Shown in pieces: positions 26,917 through 34,448 of a stretch of DNA of 64,000 nucleotides. The stretch comes from Halomarina ordinaria. Its GTDB lineage: Archaea; Halobacteriota; Halobacteria; Halobacteriales; Haloarculaceae. The stretch is from NCBI RefSeq assembly GCF_030553305.1, contig NZ_JARRAH010000004.1, forward strand, positions 62,001-126,000. The letters run 5' to 3'. The stretch's first letter is position 1; every line of letters begins with the position of its first letter. The position numbers were made by a program, and so were the translations under genes. Under the pieces are notes generated by a model. That model made no database searches. It saw only the letters and a list, made by a program, of their open reading frames with translations, and was not told the DNA's origin.

Positions 26917-27390
26917 ATGGTTTCAACAGGAGATACTGCGCCGAATTTCACAGCGACGTACCGAGGAAGCGAACACGAGACGTTCGAACTTGTCGAGCAT
27001 CTTGGAGAGGGTCCTACCGTATTAGCGTTCTTCCCCGGGGCGTTTACACCTCCGTGTTCGAACGAGATGGTAGCCCTCCAAGAGCGTCTCGATGAGCTTC
27101 AAGATGCGGGAGCGACACTCTTCGGCATCAGCGCCGATTCATCATTCTCCCTCGGTGCGTTCGCAGACGAGTACGATCTCGAGTTCGACCTCGTCAGTGA
27201 TATGGGGGGCGAAGCGATTCCGGAATACGACCTCTCTATCGACATCCCGGACTTAGGCCTGTACGGTGTCGCCAACCGGGCTGTGATCGTCCTTGACGAA
27301 GATCGGACTGTGACCTACAGGTGGGTAGCTGAAGATCCGACGAACGAACCAGACTACGATGAACTCATCGAGGCCGTCGAGGCCGTCTGA
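26917..27390 (+). CDS. Peroxiredoxin (1-Cys, AhpE/Bcp-like), copy 1
   Basis: 157 residues with the thioredoxin-like peroxiredoxin core. The active site is F-F-P-G-A-F-T-P-P-C (peroxidatic Cys near residue 50). No second Cys is present, so it acts as a 1-Cys enzyme needing an external thiol. The R-A-V-I-V-L-D segment supplies the conserved Arg. It reduces peroxides in the cytosol. It is clearly paralogous to 53672-54145 with nearly identical openings (M-V-S-x-G-D-T-A-P). The ATG at 26917 is used; the upstream 18 codons are not conserved in the paralogue. Confidence 0.9.
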   Translation: MVSTGDTAPNFTATYRGSEHETFELVEHLGEGPTVLAFFPGAFTPPCSNEMVALQERLDELQDAGATLFGISADSSFSLGAFADEYDLEFDLVSDMGGEAIPEYDLSIDIPDLGLYGVANRAVIVLDEDRTVTYRWVAEDPTNEPDYDELIEAVEAV

Positions 27391-27517
27391 CAAACAGCGG
27401 CTCCGTCAGTTTGAACGACACGCTTTGAGCTGAGTAATCACTGTGAGTAGATTGCTTCTATGATATCCTCCCAAGACTCAGGAATTGTATTTCTATCAAA
27501 TTATATATAGAATTCGT

Positions 27518-27967
27518 TTATTCATCGACTTCTGTTTTCACGACGACTGTCGGTCGGGTGGTTAGCCGAAGCACGCGTTCGGTTACACTTCCGAGTAGCG
27601 CGCGGTATTCCGCTGGCCGGTGTTTCGTCCCGAGGACGACCATATCGATATCCTGTCGATCCCCATACTCGAGTATCGTTTCGACGGGATGTCCGTGTTT
27701 CACTGCCGCGATCATCTCGACCTCACTGTCTTCCGCACTACTCCGGACCTCCTCAATGGCTTCCTGCCCGCGTTCTTCGAGCCCATGCTCGGGCCCCTCT
27801 GCCTCGTCGACGTACTCGTCCCCACTGTATGCCGTATAGATGCTCTCATCGACGACGAAGAGCGTATGAAGAATAGCGTCGTGCGTCTCGGCGAGTTCGA
27901 TTGCATGAGATTCCGCGTTCTTCGACGCAATCGTGCCATCTGTAGCGAGTAGTATCTGGTCGTACAT
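27518..27967 (-). CDS. Universal stress protein (UspA), canonical
   Basis: 149 residues with a complete Usp domain: Y-D-Q-I-L-L-A-T-D-G-T at the start, the helix S-H-A-I-E-L-A, and a nucleotide-binding end V-V-L-G-T-K-H...L-L-G-S-V-T-E-R-V-L (G-x2-H-x10-G-S type, close to the ATP consensus), closing with the strand T-V-V-V-K-T. TATA-like CCTTATTGG near 27994 is 27 bases from the ATG. It stands alone between a peroxiredoxin and a cupin, consistent with a stress gene group. Confidence 0.87.
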   Translation of the reverse strand: MYDQILLATDGTIASKNAESHAIELAETHDAILHTLFVVDESIYTAYSGDEYVDEAEGPEHGLEERGQEAIEEVRSSAEDSEVEMIAAVKHGHPVETILEYGDRQDIDMVVLGTKHRPAEYRALLGSVTERVLRLTTRPTVVVKTEVDE

Positions 27968-28039
27968 AGAGCAACGTTCGCTCGGCTAGCCAATAAGGGT
28001 AGTCATCGCAGTGAGCCGACGCGTTGGAACGAGACGCTG

Positions 28040-28342
28040 TTAGTCGCTCTTTTTGGCGAGAACGATCAATGCAGTACTATCGGTCTTTGCTGCTGGCGCT
28101 ACTTCACGCATCCCGTCGAACTGGACGATATCTCCTGACTGTATGATATGAGACTCCCCATCGAGTTGCAGATCGATCTCACCTGAGATCAAATATAGAA
28201 TAACCTGCCTTTCAGGATGACTGTGTGCACCAACGCTTTCGCCTTCGTCCAGGGATAATCGGATTGTTTTCGGCTCTTCGGCCGGGAACACGTTAGCGTG
28301 CGGTACACCTTTACAGTCCTCAATTGATTTCACCGGTGCCAT
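28040..28342 (-). CDS. Small cupin-domain protein, copy 1
   Basis: 100 residues, one cupin barrel. Motif 1 is G-A-H-S-H-P-E-R-Q-V-I-L-Y (two His and Gln as metal ligands) and motif 2 is G-D-I-V-Q-F-D-G-M-R-E-V, where the usual His is missing. A paralogue sits at 42528-42833 with the same P-H-A-N-V-F-P opening and the same ending A-L-I-V-L-A. Such mini-cupins bind Fe, Mn or Ni, or small ligands. The altered third ligand in both copies suggests sensing more than catalysis; this is inference. Confidence 0.82.
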   Translation of the reverse strand: MAPVKSIEDCKGVPHANVFPAEEPKTIRLSLDEGESVGAHSHPERQVILYLISGEIDLQLDGESHIIQSGDIVQFDGMREVAPAAKTDSTALIVLAKKSD

Positions 28343-28517
28343 GAATCCATTATGGGACTGAACAGCCCTATGTGCATCGAACTATGGCTCTATTACTTGC
28401 TGTGACAGCCACCGCCCAGTAGGAATATTGGCTTTTCTCGGGCTCAAAAGTGGGATTCGCTCCTATGCTTTTTCGCCTTCCACGAGTAGTTTCGAATACG
28501 CACCGGACAGCAATACT

Positions 28518-28805
28518 ATGACAAACGGAAAATCCAACATAGTTGTCACATTCAATCCGCAAGAATGGGTCGACGGACCGTACCATCTAGACGATGGGGC
28601 AGACAAACAACTGAATCCCGCCGAAAACCGGGATTCAGTAACGTTCGAAGTGCCGTGGGAAGACGGAACCGATGAAGAGGGAACGATATTCCCAGACGAG
28701 TCGTACGAAGCAAATCAGTTGCAATCTCACCCTGCGGCTCCAGAGTGGGTCCAAAACTGGGAGGGGCCATACTACGTCCGGACAGAATTAGCTGACGACG
28801 AGTAG
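28518..28805 (+). CDS. Hypothetical acidic protein
   Basis: 95 residues from the ATG at 28518; the upstream frame back to 28428 lacks support. It is acidic and rich in Asn, Asp, Pro and Trp, with repeated W-x-x-G/P segments (P-Q-E-W-V-D-G-P-Y-H, A-P-E-W-V-Q-N-W-E-G-P-Y-Y). There is no Cys and no membrane helix. I do not recognise a family. It is tail to tail with the CGCGG gene at 28899-29231. Confidence 0.55.
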   Translation: MTNGKSNIVVTFNPQEWVDGPYHLDDGADKQLNPAENRDSVTFEVPWEDGTDEEGTIFPDESYEANQLQSHPAAPEWVQNWEGPYYVRTELADDE

Positions 28806-28898
28806 TAGCTGGCTGACAGCTCAGTCCAAAGTGCTGTGCGTGTAATCGGTCGAGAGGAGCTTTTCCCAATCCTGAGGGTAGTCTCTGATTCGCGCCGA

Positions 28899-29231
28899 TC
28901 AGTTAACGTGAACGCGGACGACATGACCACCGCAGCCGCACTGCTCGATATATTCCCACTGGACGTCCTCATCTCCAAACCGATCATCAAGCGCATCGTA
29001 GAGGAACCCCTCGGGATGGCCGTGTGCCTGGTGCGTGACGAGATTCACGTGGTGACCGCTGGTCGTGTGCTCGACCGCCTCGATTCCGTGACGCTTGAGT
29101 AGCGAGAGGTCGTCTTCGTACTGTGGCTTCTCGAGGTTGGCGGACCAGGAATTATCGTGGTTTCGGTCGGTGACAGGTTCAGTCTCACCGTGTGCGTGGT
29201 CGTCGCCGTGATCGTGGGAGTGACTTGCCAT
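28899..29231 (-). CDS. CGCGG-family protein, copy 1
   Basis: 110 residues. A His/Asp-rich N-terminus (S-H-S-H-D-H-G-D-D-H-A-H-G) is followed by W-S-A-N-L-E-K-P, the conserved block L-V-T-H-Q-A-H-G-H-P near residue 68, and the C-terminal C-G-C-G-G-H-V-V-R-V. From memory this matches a family annotated as CGCGG putative radical-SAM-modified RiPP proteins. The His clusters plus the C-x-C site would also suit zinc or copper binding. TATA-like CTTATCC centred 27 bases from the ATG gives a leaderless message. Divergent from the enolase-like gene. Three paralogues lie further right. Confidence 0.75.
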   Translation of the reverse strand: MASHSHDHGDDHAHGETEPVTDRNHDNSWSANLEKPQYEDDLSLLKRHGIEAVEHTTSGHHVNLVTHQAHGHPEGFLYDALDDRFGDEDVQWEYIEQCGCGGHVVRVHVN

Positions 29232-29336
29232 CCTCTGATATTGGTCTGCTATTCGGATAAGGGGTTTGGTGGTGTCTCTCCCCTTTTGGGTGGAAAGTCG
29301 TCTGGGGTATTTCAGCACAGAGCACGCACTGAACGT

Positions 29337-30437
29337 ATGGACGACCACAAACCCGGAGGGGATTGGGAGGACGCGATACACAGTGGCCTCCCCGACTTCT
29401 ATAGAGATATCAAATCGGTACCGGTCACGGTTGAAGCGGTTTCGTTCGAGGAAAAGCGTATCGAGACGGAACACCGGACGTTCGAACGAACAATCATTCG
29501 TGTTCGCGGCGAAGGCGTAACTGGATTCGGAGAAGACGTGACCCGCTCCAGGGAGGCGCACAATCGACTTCGCGAGGACGGACTAGCGCTCCCGACCGGT
29601 GACTGGACGGTCGGAACGTTTTCGGACGCTCTCGATGCCGATTCGAATCTCTTGACACAGACTGCGTCCAGAGACGCTCCCGAGTATTTGCGTTGGGCGA
29701 TCGAGAGTGCAGTTCTCGATCTGGCACTCAAACAGTCGGGGCAAACGCTGGCATCGGTACTTGACCGTACGTACGAACCGATGGCATTCGTCGTCAGTCT
29801 ACAGCTCGGGGATCCACCACACATCCGCCCCGTAAACCGGTTCCTCGACGCGGATTCGGATATCGAATTCAAGACCGATGTCCCCGACACGCCGAGCGAC
29901 GAGTTACTCTCGGCCCTCTCGGATACTGGTGCGGTTCGAATTCTGGACCTGAAAGGACAGTACGGTTCGGACGTCGGGGCTCCCACTGATCCGGACCTCT
30001 ACCGGCAGTTGTTCGAGACGTTCCCGGATGCACTCATCGAAGACCCGGCCGTCACGGATACGACACGATCTGTGCTCGACGAATATGCTGACCGAGTCTC
30101 CTGGGACGCCCCGATAACGGGTGTCGAAAGTATCCGGAACCTCCCGTGGGAACCAACTGCTCTCAACATCAAGCCGTGTCGGTCTGGGACGCTCGAATCA
30201 CTCTGTCGTATTCTCGAATATGGCTTGCAACACGATGTCGAACTCTATGGAGGTGGAATGTTCGAACTCGACGCTGGCCGAGCGCACTCACAGGCGCTCG
30301 CCTCGCTGTTCTATCCAAACGGTCCAAACGACCTTGCACCACCGGCGTATCACACCTACCGAGCCGACAAATCCTATCCCTCGAGTCCGCTGGAGCCACC
30401 GGCCAAACCGGCCGGAATCGGGTGGGATATCAGATAA
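29337..30437 (+). CDS. Enolase-superfamily-like protein (OSBS/mandelate-racemase fold)
   Basis: 366 residues. The N-terminal alpha+beta cap runs to about 125. The barrel has features of the superfamily: V-R-I-L-D-L-K-G (metal Asp and Lys near residue 200), A-L-I-E-D-P-A-V (metal Glu) and later A-L-N-I-K-P-C-R-S-G with L-Y-G-G-G-M-F-E. These resemble the D-E-D/K set of o-succinylbenzoate synthase and dipeptide epimerases, though I cannot assign a substrate. A TATA-like GGTATTTC near 29310 supports the ATG at 29337. It stands alone, with no menaquinone genes nearby. Confidence 0.75.
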   Translation: MDDHKPGGDWEDAIHSGLPDFYRDIKSVPVTVEAVSFEEKRIETEHRTFERTIIRVRGEGVTGFGEDVTRSREAHNRLREDGLALPTGDWTVGTFSDALDADSNLLTQTASRDAPEYLRWAIESAVLDLALKQSGQTLASVLDRTYEPMAFVVSLQLGDPPHIRPVNRFLDADSDIEFKTDVPDTPSDELLSALSDTGAVRILDLKGQYGSDVGAPTDPDLYRQLFETFPDALIEDPAVTDTTRSVLDEYADRVSWDAPITGVESIRNLPWEPTALNIKPCRSGTLESLCRILEYGLQHDVELYGGGMFELDAGRAHSQALASLFYPNGPNDLAPPAYHTYRADKSYPSSPLEPPAKPAGIGWDIR

Positions 30438-30519
30438 CCACAATCACTCCGTTCCAAGGGAACTATATTGGAACAGAAGCATTCTTAGTCGCTACAGGCC
30501 GCACTCCGCGCTAATCGCG

Positions 30520-30794
30520 TTCGGACGCTGATTCCTCATCGTCTGTTCGATCACGACGATCACGCACACAACGTACGGTTGGACAGCGAGCTCTACGGGC
30601 TGCGCTGAATGGACGGAGTGCCTTCTCGACCACCAAACGTCGATACGGGTCCGCTGTCACGCTACGCGCTTGGTACCGCGAATATTCGTGAACTAGTGCT
30701 CACTGCCGCGGTCTACAACCTCGAACGATCCTTTAAACAGAGACTGCTATACCGGATTCAACAAGGCACAGGAGTCGAAATACTGCGGATTTGA
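30520..30794 (+). pseudogene. Decayed C-terminal fragment of a haloarchaeal IS transposase
   Basis: Two reading frames join to give a transposase-like C-terminus. One frame reads A-L-N-G-R-S-A-F-S-T-T-K-R-R-Y-G-S-A-V-x-L-R-A-W-Y-R-E, typical of haloarchaeal DDE transposases. After a frame shift near 30684 the other frame reads R-E-L-V-L-T-A-A-V-Y-N-L-E-R-S-F-K-Q. No intact start, catalytic core or terminal repeat is seen. It is a relic of an insertion, not a working element. The rest of 30438-30802 shows nothing else. Confidence 0.6.
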
Positions 30795-30802
30795 TTGTCT
30801 CA

Positions 30803-31048
30803 TCAGGGTACTAGTTGGTTGCCCTCCTCATCATAGACGGTAATTGCATCAACGGGGCACACGCGACCAGCCATCTCGGCATCAAATTCTGCTCCGTCTG
30901 GAACATCTCGAATGTATAATCCTGGTTCCCTCTCGTCACTTCCAACAAGTGTGGCTTTGCCAGCATCACGATCTTCGATGAATTTCTCCCATTCATGGAC
31001 GCAGTTGAATATCCCGGTGCACGTGTCTCGATCAAATTCAACATACAT
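30803..31048 (-). CDS. Small single-cluster ferredoxin
   Basis: 81 residues. The fold opens M-Y-V-E-F-D-R-D-T-C-T-G-I-F-N-C and closes with V-C-P-V-D-A-I. Three Cys fall where a single [3Fe-4S] or [4Fe-4S] cluster is bound; the middle Cys of the usual C-x2-C-x2-C is absent, as in monocluster ferredoxins of P450-type systems. It would carry electrons in the cytosol. TATA-like TACAATTTG near 31075 is 27 bases from the ATG. No oxidoreductase is adjacent, but KorAB lies 2.5 kb away. Confidence 0.82.
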   Translation of the reverse strand: MYVEFDRDTCTGIFNCVHEWEKFIEDRDAGKATLVGSDEREPGLYIRDVPDGAEFDAEMAGRVCPVDAITVYDEEGNQLVP

Positions 31049-31213
31049 GATTATTCACACCTCGTGTCAAATTGTAACCAGTGGGTTTCATTAGTGAGTT
31101 CAAAATGCGCTCCGTTAGGTGAATATCTCGTACACCGAGGGTCGTTATCTCGGGTATACATCTCGCGGGATCACCAAGCCGTGATAGAAGTGTCATTCAC
31201 AACTCATCGCTCT

Positions 31214-31450
31214 TCATCTTTCAGTAACCGTCACTCGCCACTCGTCGTCTGTTGCTTGAGATGTTTCATGAGTGTATCCATGTTCTTCAAGGACGGGATA
31301 GAGTGGTTCCGGTTCGTGGTCGGCGATTAGTACAAGCATTTCATCATCGGCAAGAACGTCAAGCGCTGTCAGTATCTCATCGAAGGGATTTCCAGTAGTT
31401 TCACGGCAATCAAATTCGTGGATTCTGTCGTCATCGGTGTCGGCCCCCAT
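31214..31450 (-). CDS. DUF2249 single-domain protein
   Basis: 78 residues from the ATG at 31450. The DUF2249 pattern is present: D-C-R-E-T-T-G-N-P-F-D-E-I, L-x-x-D-E-M-L-V-L-I-A-D-H-E-P-E-P-L-Y, then an amphipathic ending E-W-R-V-T-V. The H-E-P-E-P-L-Y core is shared with all other DUF2249 proteins here. The family resembles TusA/SirA in fold and is often found with nitrite and NO genes; its biochemical role is unknown. TATA-like TTATCC is 27 bases upstream, and a weak copy of the regulon palindrome (31489-31500) is centred 44.5 bases upstream. Confidence 0.8.
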   Translation of the reverse strand: MGADTDDDRIHEFDCRETTGNPFDEILTALDVLADDEMLVLIADHEPEPLYPVLEEHGYTHETSQATDDEWRVTVTER

Positions 31451-31488
31451 ATTCTCTGATTCGTGTTGTAGTGGGATAATCATTCTGC

Positions 31489-31500
31489 CGATGATGCTCG
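31489..31500 (-). promoter_or_regulatory. Weak CGAA-N4-TTCG-like site
   Basis: CGAT-GATG-CTCG (6 of 8 positions), centred 44.5 bases from the ATG at 31450. It has the right spacing for the regulon described at 38-54 kb but two mismatches, so it is tentative. Confidence 0.3.
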
Positions 31501-31619
31501 CGTTGTCCGAATATCACCAATCAGAGATCCATACAAATGTGTTCGCGGGATTGCGTATATGAGAAGAGTGACAGCAGGGCACCTCCAATTCTGACGGCCG
31601 CTCCCATTCGAGTGGATAA

Positions 31620-33410
31620 TCAGTCCTGATAATAGTATTCGCCGCTCGATTTTTGTTGTCGGTCGAGTTGACTGCCTGGCTTATTCACTCGAGGCCTGCC
31701 GGTTCGTCCGTCCCGGCGAAACGTGATTTCGAGGGCAGATAGAAACGCGTTCATGCCGTCCCGCATTGATTGCGGAGAATCTGCATAGCCACTCTGGCTC
31801 GGCTCACCCTCGAAAACGATCAACCGATCGGCAACTCGATCGATGACGAAGAGGTTGTGATCCACGACGAGCACGGGTCGATTCGTTCGTTTGCTGAATT
31901 GGTGAATCCGATCAGCGAGTACCACTCGACGGTCCACATCGAGGAACGCTGAGGGTTCGTCCAGGAGATAGAGATCTGCATCACGAGCGAGACATAGTGC
32001 AATCCCGACACGCTGTAACTCCCCGCCCGAAAGCGAGTCAAGTGAGCGAGTATACAACGATTCGAGGTCGAATGGATTCTGAATTCGTGTTTTGAATGAT
32101 TGGGCGTGGATATCGGTGACTGATGCAAAGCGTTCACGGACTGCAACGTCGCTATCCGGCGTGATATACTGGGGTTTGTACGATACGAGGACATCTTCCG
32201 GAACCCGGCCACTATCGGGAGTTACACTCCCAGCAAGCATTTTCACGAACGTCGTTTTACCCAGCGCGTTCTCTCCGACGATACCCACCGATTCCCCGGC
32301 GTGAATCTGACCTGGTTCGACGACGAGCGAAAAGTCCGCGAACGATTTCTCAAGCTGCGGATATACAAGGGCCGGTTCGTTGTTTCCGCTGTCGCGAGAG
32401 CCAGCCGACGGGAAGTCGATTGAGTGACGCCGAATTTGGACGTTTTCTTCCGATAATTTTCCCTCCAAAAACTGGTTGATGCCCGTCCGTACTGCCGACC
32501 GCTGGGCAACGACGCCGAATCCCCCTGGTTCACCGTACAAGACGTGGATCGCATCAGAGAGTAGGTCGAGCGTCGCAAGGTCGTGTTCTACGACAACAGC
32601 CGCGGAATCGGTTTCCTGTACGTGACTGCGGATCGTCCGTGCCACTGACAACCGCTGTTTGATGTCCAAAAACGACGAGGGTTCGTCGAACAGATAGAGA
32701 TCCGCCGTCCTCGAGAGAGTAACCCCGATAGCAACTCGCTGTCGTTCACCCCCGGACAGATCAGACAGCGACCGATCGAGGATGGAGCGGAGACCAAGTG
32801 CATTGACGAATCGATCCGGATCGTCAGAACGGGAAACGAGCAGTTCGCGTACCGTATCAGCCTCGGTCTCGTGGAGGGAGTCGACCCGTTGGTCCTTGTA
32901 AACGGTGACGACCGACTCGTCTCGGAGTTGTTCGAGATGAGTCTGCAGGGTCGTCCCCCGAAACGATTCAATCGCCCGGTTCCAGTCTGGCCCTTCACCG
33001 CCCCCGCCAAAATTTGGCACTTGGCTACCAGACAAAATGTCCAACGCAGTACTCTTCCCGATGCCATTGCGGCCGAGAAGGCCGATTACAGAACCATCGT
33101 CCGGGATGGGGAGATTGTACAACCGGAATCCGTTCTCACCGTACTGGTGGACGAGCTGTCCGGTTTCCGCCGGAAGTGGAATAATTTGGATCGCGTCGTT
33201 AGGGATCTTCTTTTCGATGAGTTTGTGCTCGGCCAGGACGTTGGCGTCGTCGATGTGAAGTTCACCATTCTCAGTGACGTGGAACCCTTCGTGTCCAGAC
33301 CGATTCAGCGGATCGTATTTGACCGCGATATTTCGTACTTCGTCGGTGACCTCATCCTGGTCGATGATTGCGACGTATTCTTGCCTCCGTCCGCTTTGAG
33401 GCCCTGTCAT
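31620..33410 (-). CDS. ABCE1/RLI paralogue lacking all iron-sulfur cysteines
   Basis: 596 residues with the full ABCE1 order. A ferredoxin-like N-domain spans 1-80, nucleotide-binding domain 1 has G-R-N-G-I-G-K-S-T (113-121) and L-S-G-G-E-R-Q-R, the hinge has T-G-I-N-Q-F-L-E-G, and domain 2 has G-E-N-A-L-G-K-T-T and L-S-G-G-E-L-Q-R, then a hinge-2 tail. Ordinary ABCE1 has eight Cys in the N-domain. Here the region V-A-I-I-D-Q-D-E...P-N-D-A-I-Q-I-I-P-L-P aligns with it but contains no Cys at all. ABCE1 splits ribosomes using its clusters; this copy cannot hold them. It follows korB by 97 bases. Confidence 0.88.
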   Translation of the reverse strand: MTGPQSGRRQEYVAIIDQDEVTDEVRNIAVKYDPLNRSGHEGFHVTENGELHIDDANVLAEHKLIEKKIPNDAIQIIPLPAETGQLVHQYGENGFRLYNLPIPDDGSVIGLLGRNGIGKSTALDILSGSQVPNFGGGGEGPDWNRAIESFRGTTLQTHLEQLRDESVVTVYKDQRVDSLHETEADTVRELLVSRSDDPDRFVNALGLRSILDRSLSDLSGGERQRVAIGVTLSRTADLYLFDEPSSFLDIKQRLSVARTIRSHVQETDSAAVVVEHDLATLDLLSDAIHVLYGEPGGFGVVAQRSAVRTGINQFLEGKLSEENVQIRRHSIDFPSAGSRDSGNNEPALVYPQLEKSFADFSLVVEPGQIHAGESVGIVGENALGKTTFVKMLAGSVTPDSGRVPEDVLVSYKPQYITPDSDVAVRERFASVTDIHAQSFKTRIQNPFDLESLYTRSLDSLSGGELQRVGIALCLARDADLYLLDEPSAFLDVDRRVVLADRIHQFSKRTNRPVLVVDHNLFVIDRVADRLIVFEGEPSQSGYADSPQSMRDGMNAFLSALEITFRRDGRTGRPRVNKPGSQLDRQQKSSGEYYYQD

Positions 33411-33507
33411 GGATTACTTAAACCATCAGTCCGAGTATTCATTGGTGACTGTTGCGGGGGAATATCCCGGTAAACCGAGTGGTACGTGGTGAATTTGGGG
33501 TGCTCGA

Positions 33508-34443
33508 TCACCGATGCCGATCAAGCAGGTCAGACGACGGCTTCCACTCGGCGTTTTCGTCAAAGTACTGTTCGACGATCGGGTCGTCGGGCATCTGGCC
33601 TGTTTGACGCTTCTCTTCGCTGTAGGACGGTCGCCCTTCTTCCACGAAGAACCGGCCGGTTAGAATTTCTCCCTCGTGGAGACGCGTATCGGCTTCTCGC
33701 ATCATTTGCGCCGCGTCGTCACGGTCGTGGACGTCGAACTCGAAATCTTCGGAGTCCTGAACGTCGATGTAGGGCACGTACTGCTTGGCGTCCTTGTTCC
33801 ACGTCGGACACTGAGTGAGGAAATCGACGTGGGCGAAGCCGTCGTGATCCATCGCTTCGACGAGGATTTCCGTCGCCTGCCGGGGATTAACCGCTGCAGT
33901 CCGTGCAATATACGTCGCACCCGCATTGAGGCCCCACTCCAGTGGCCGGATCGGGTTCTTCGCCGAACCGGATGGTTGCGTCTTGGATTTGTGTCCCTTC
34001 GGACTTGTCGGCGATGTCTGTCCTTTGGTCAACCCGAAAATCTCGTTGTTGAACACGATATAGGTCATATCGTGGTTCTCGCGGGCTGTGTGCGTGAAGT
34101 GATTGCCACCGATCCCGTAGCCGTCGCCATCGCCACCCGCGGCGACGACCTCTAGGTCGGGGTTCGCGAGCGTCGCCGCCCGCGCGACCGGGAGTGATCG
34201 ACCGTGAATCGAGTGGAATCCGTAACTCTCGAAATACGACGAGAGCTTGCCCGAGCATCCGATACCCGTGACGAGCAATACCTCGTCGGGGTTCTTGCCC
34301 CGTTCCACCATCGCTTGCTTTAGCGTCTTCAGGACGGCAAAGTCCCCACAGCCGGGACACCACGTCGCCCGCGGTTCGACGCCGGGGGTGAACGCGTCTG
34401 TATCTACCTCTTGATCTGCACCGATTGCGTTGAATGCACTCAT
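33508..34443 (-). CDS. korB: 2-oxoacid:ferredoxin oxidoreductase beta subunit
   Basis: 311 residues. TPP-binding beta subunit: W-C-P-G-C-G-D-F-A near residue 28, G-I-G-C-S-G, G-D-G-D-G-Y-G-I-G-G-N-H with N-N-E-I-F-G-L-T-K-G-Q (TPP/Mg motif), and C-P-T-W-N. With the alpha subunit it decarboxylates 2-oxoglutarate or pyruvate to the acyl-CoA and reduces ferredoxin. Haloarchaea use this in place of the dehydrogenase complex. It starts 5 bases after the korA stop, in one operon. The exact 2-oxoacid is not decided by sequence alone. Confidence 0.92.
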   Translation of the reverse strand: MSAFNAIGADQEVDTDAFTPGVEPRATWCPGCGDFAVLKTLKQAMVERGKNPDEVLLVTGIGCSGKLSSYFESYGFHSIHGRSLPVARAATLANPDLEVVAAGGDGDGYGIGGNHFTHTARENHDMTYIVFNNEIFGLTKGQTSPTSPKGHKSKTQPSGSAKNPIRPLEWGLNAGATYIARTAAVNPRQATEILVEAMDHDGFAHVDFLTQCPTWNKDAKQYVPYIDVQDSEDFEFDVHDRDDAAQMMREADTRLHEGEILTGRFFVEEGRPSYSEEKRQTGQMPDDPIVEQYFDENAEWKPSSDLLDRHR

Positions 34444-34448
34444 TGTGG

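Noticed and set aside
29252..29263. TTCGGATAAGG before CGCGG copy 1 as a regulon site
   Set aside because: It lies only about 27 bases from the start, the TATA position, and reads as CTTATCC on the gene strand.
30678..30687. CGAATATTCG palindrome
   Set aside because: The spacer is two bases instead of four and it lies inside the transposase relic with no start codon at 44-49 bases.
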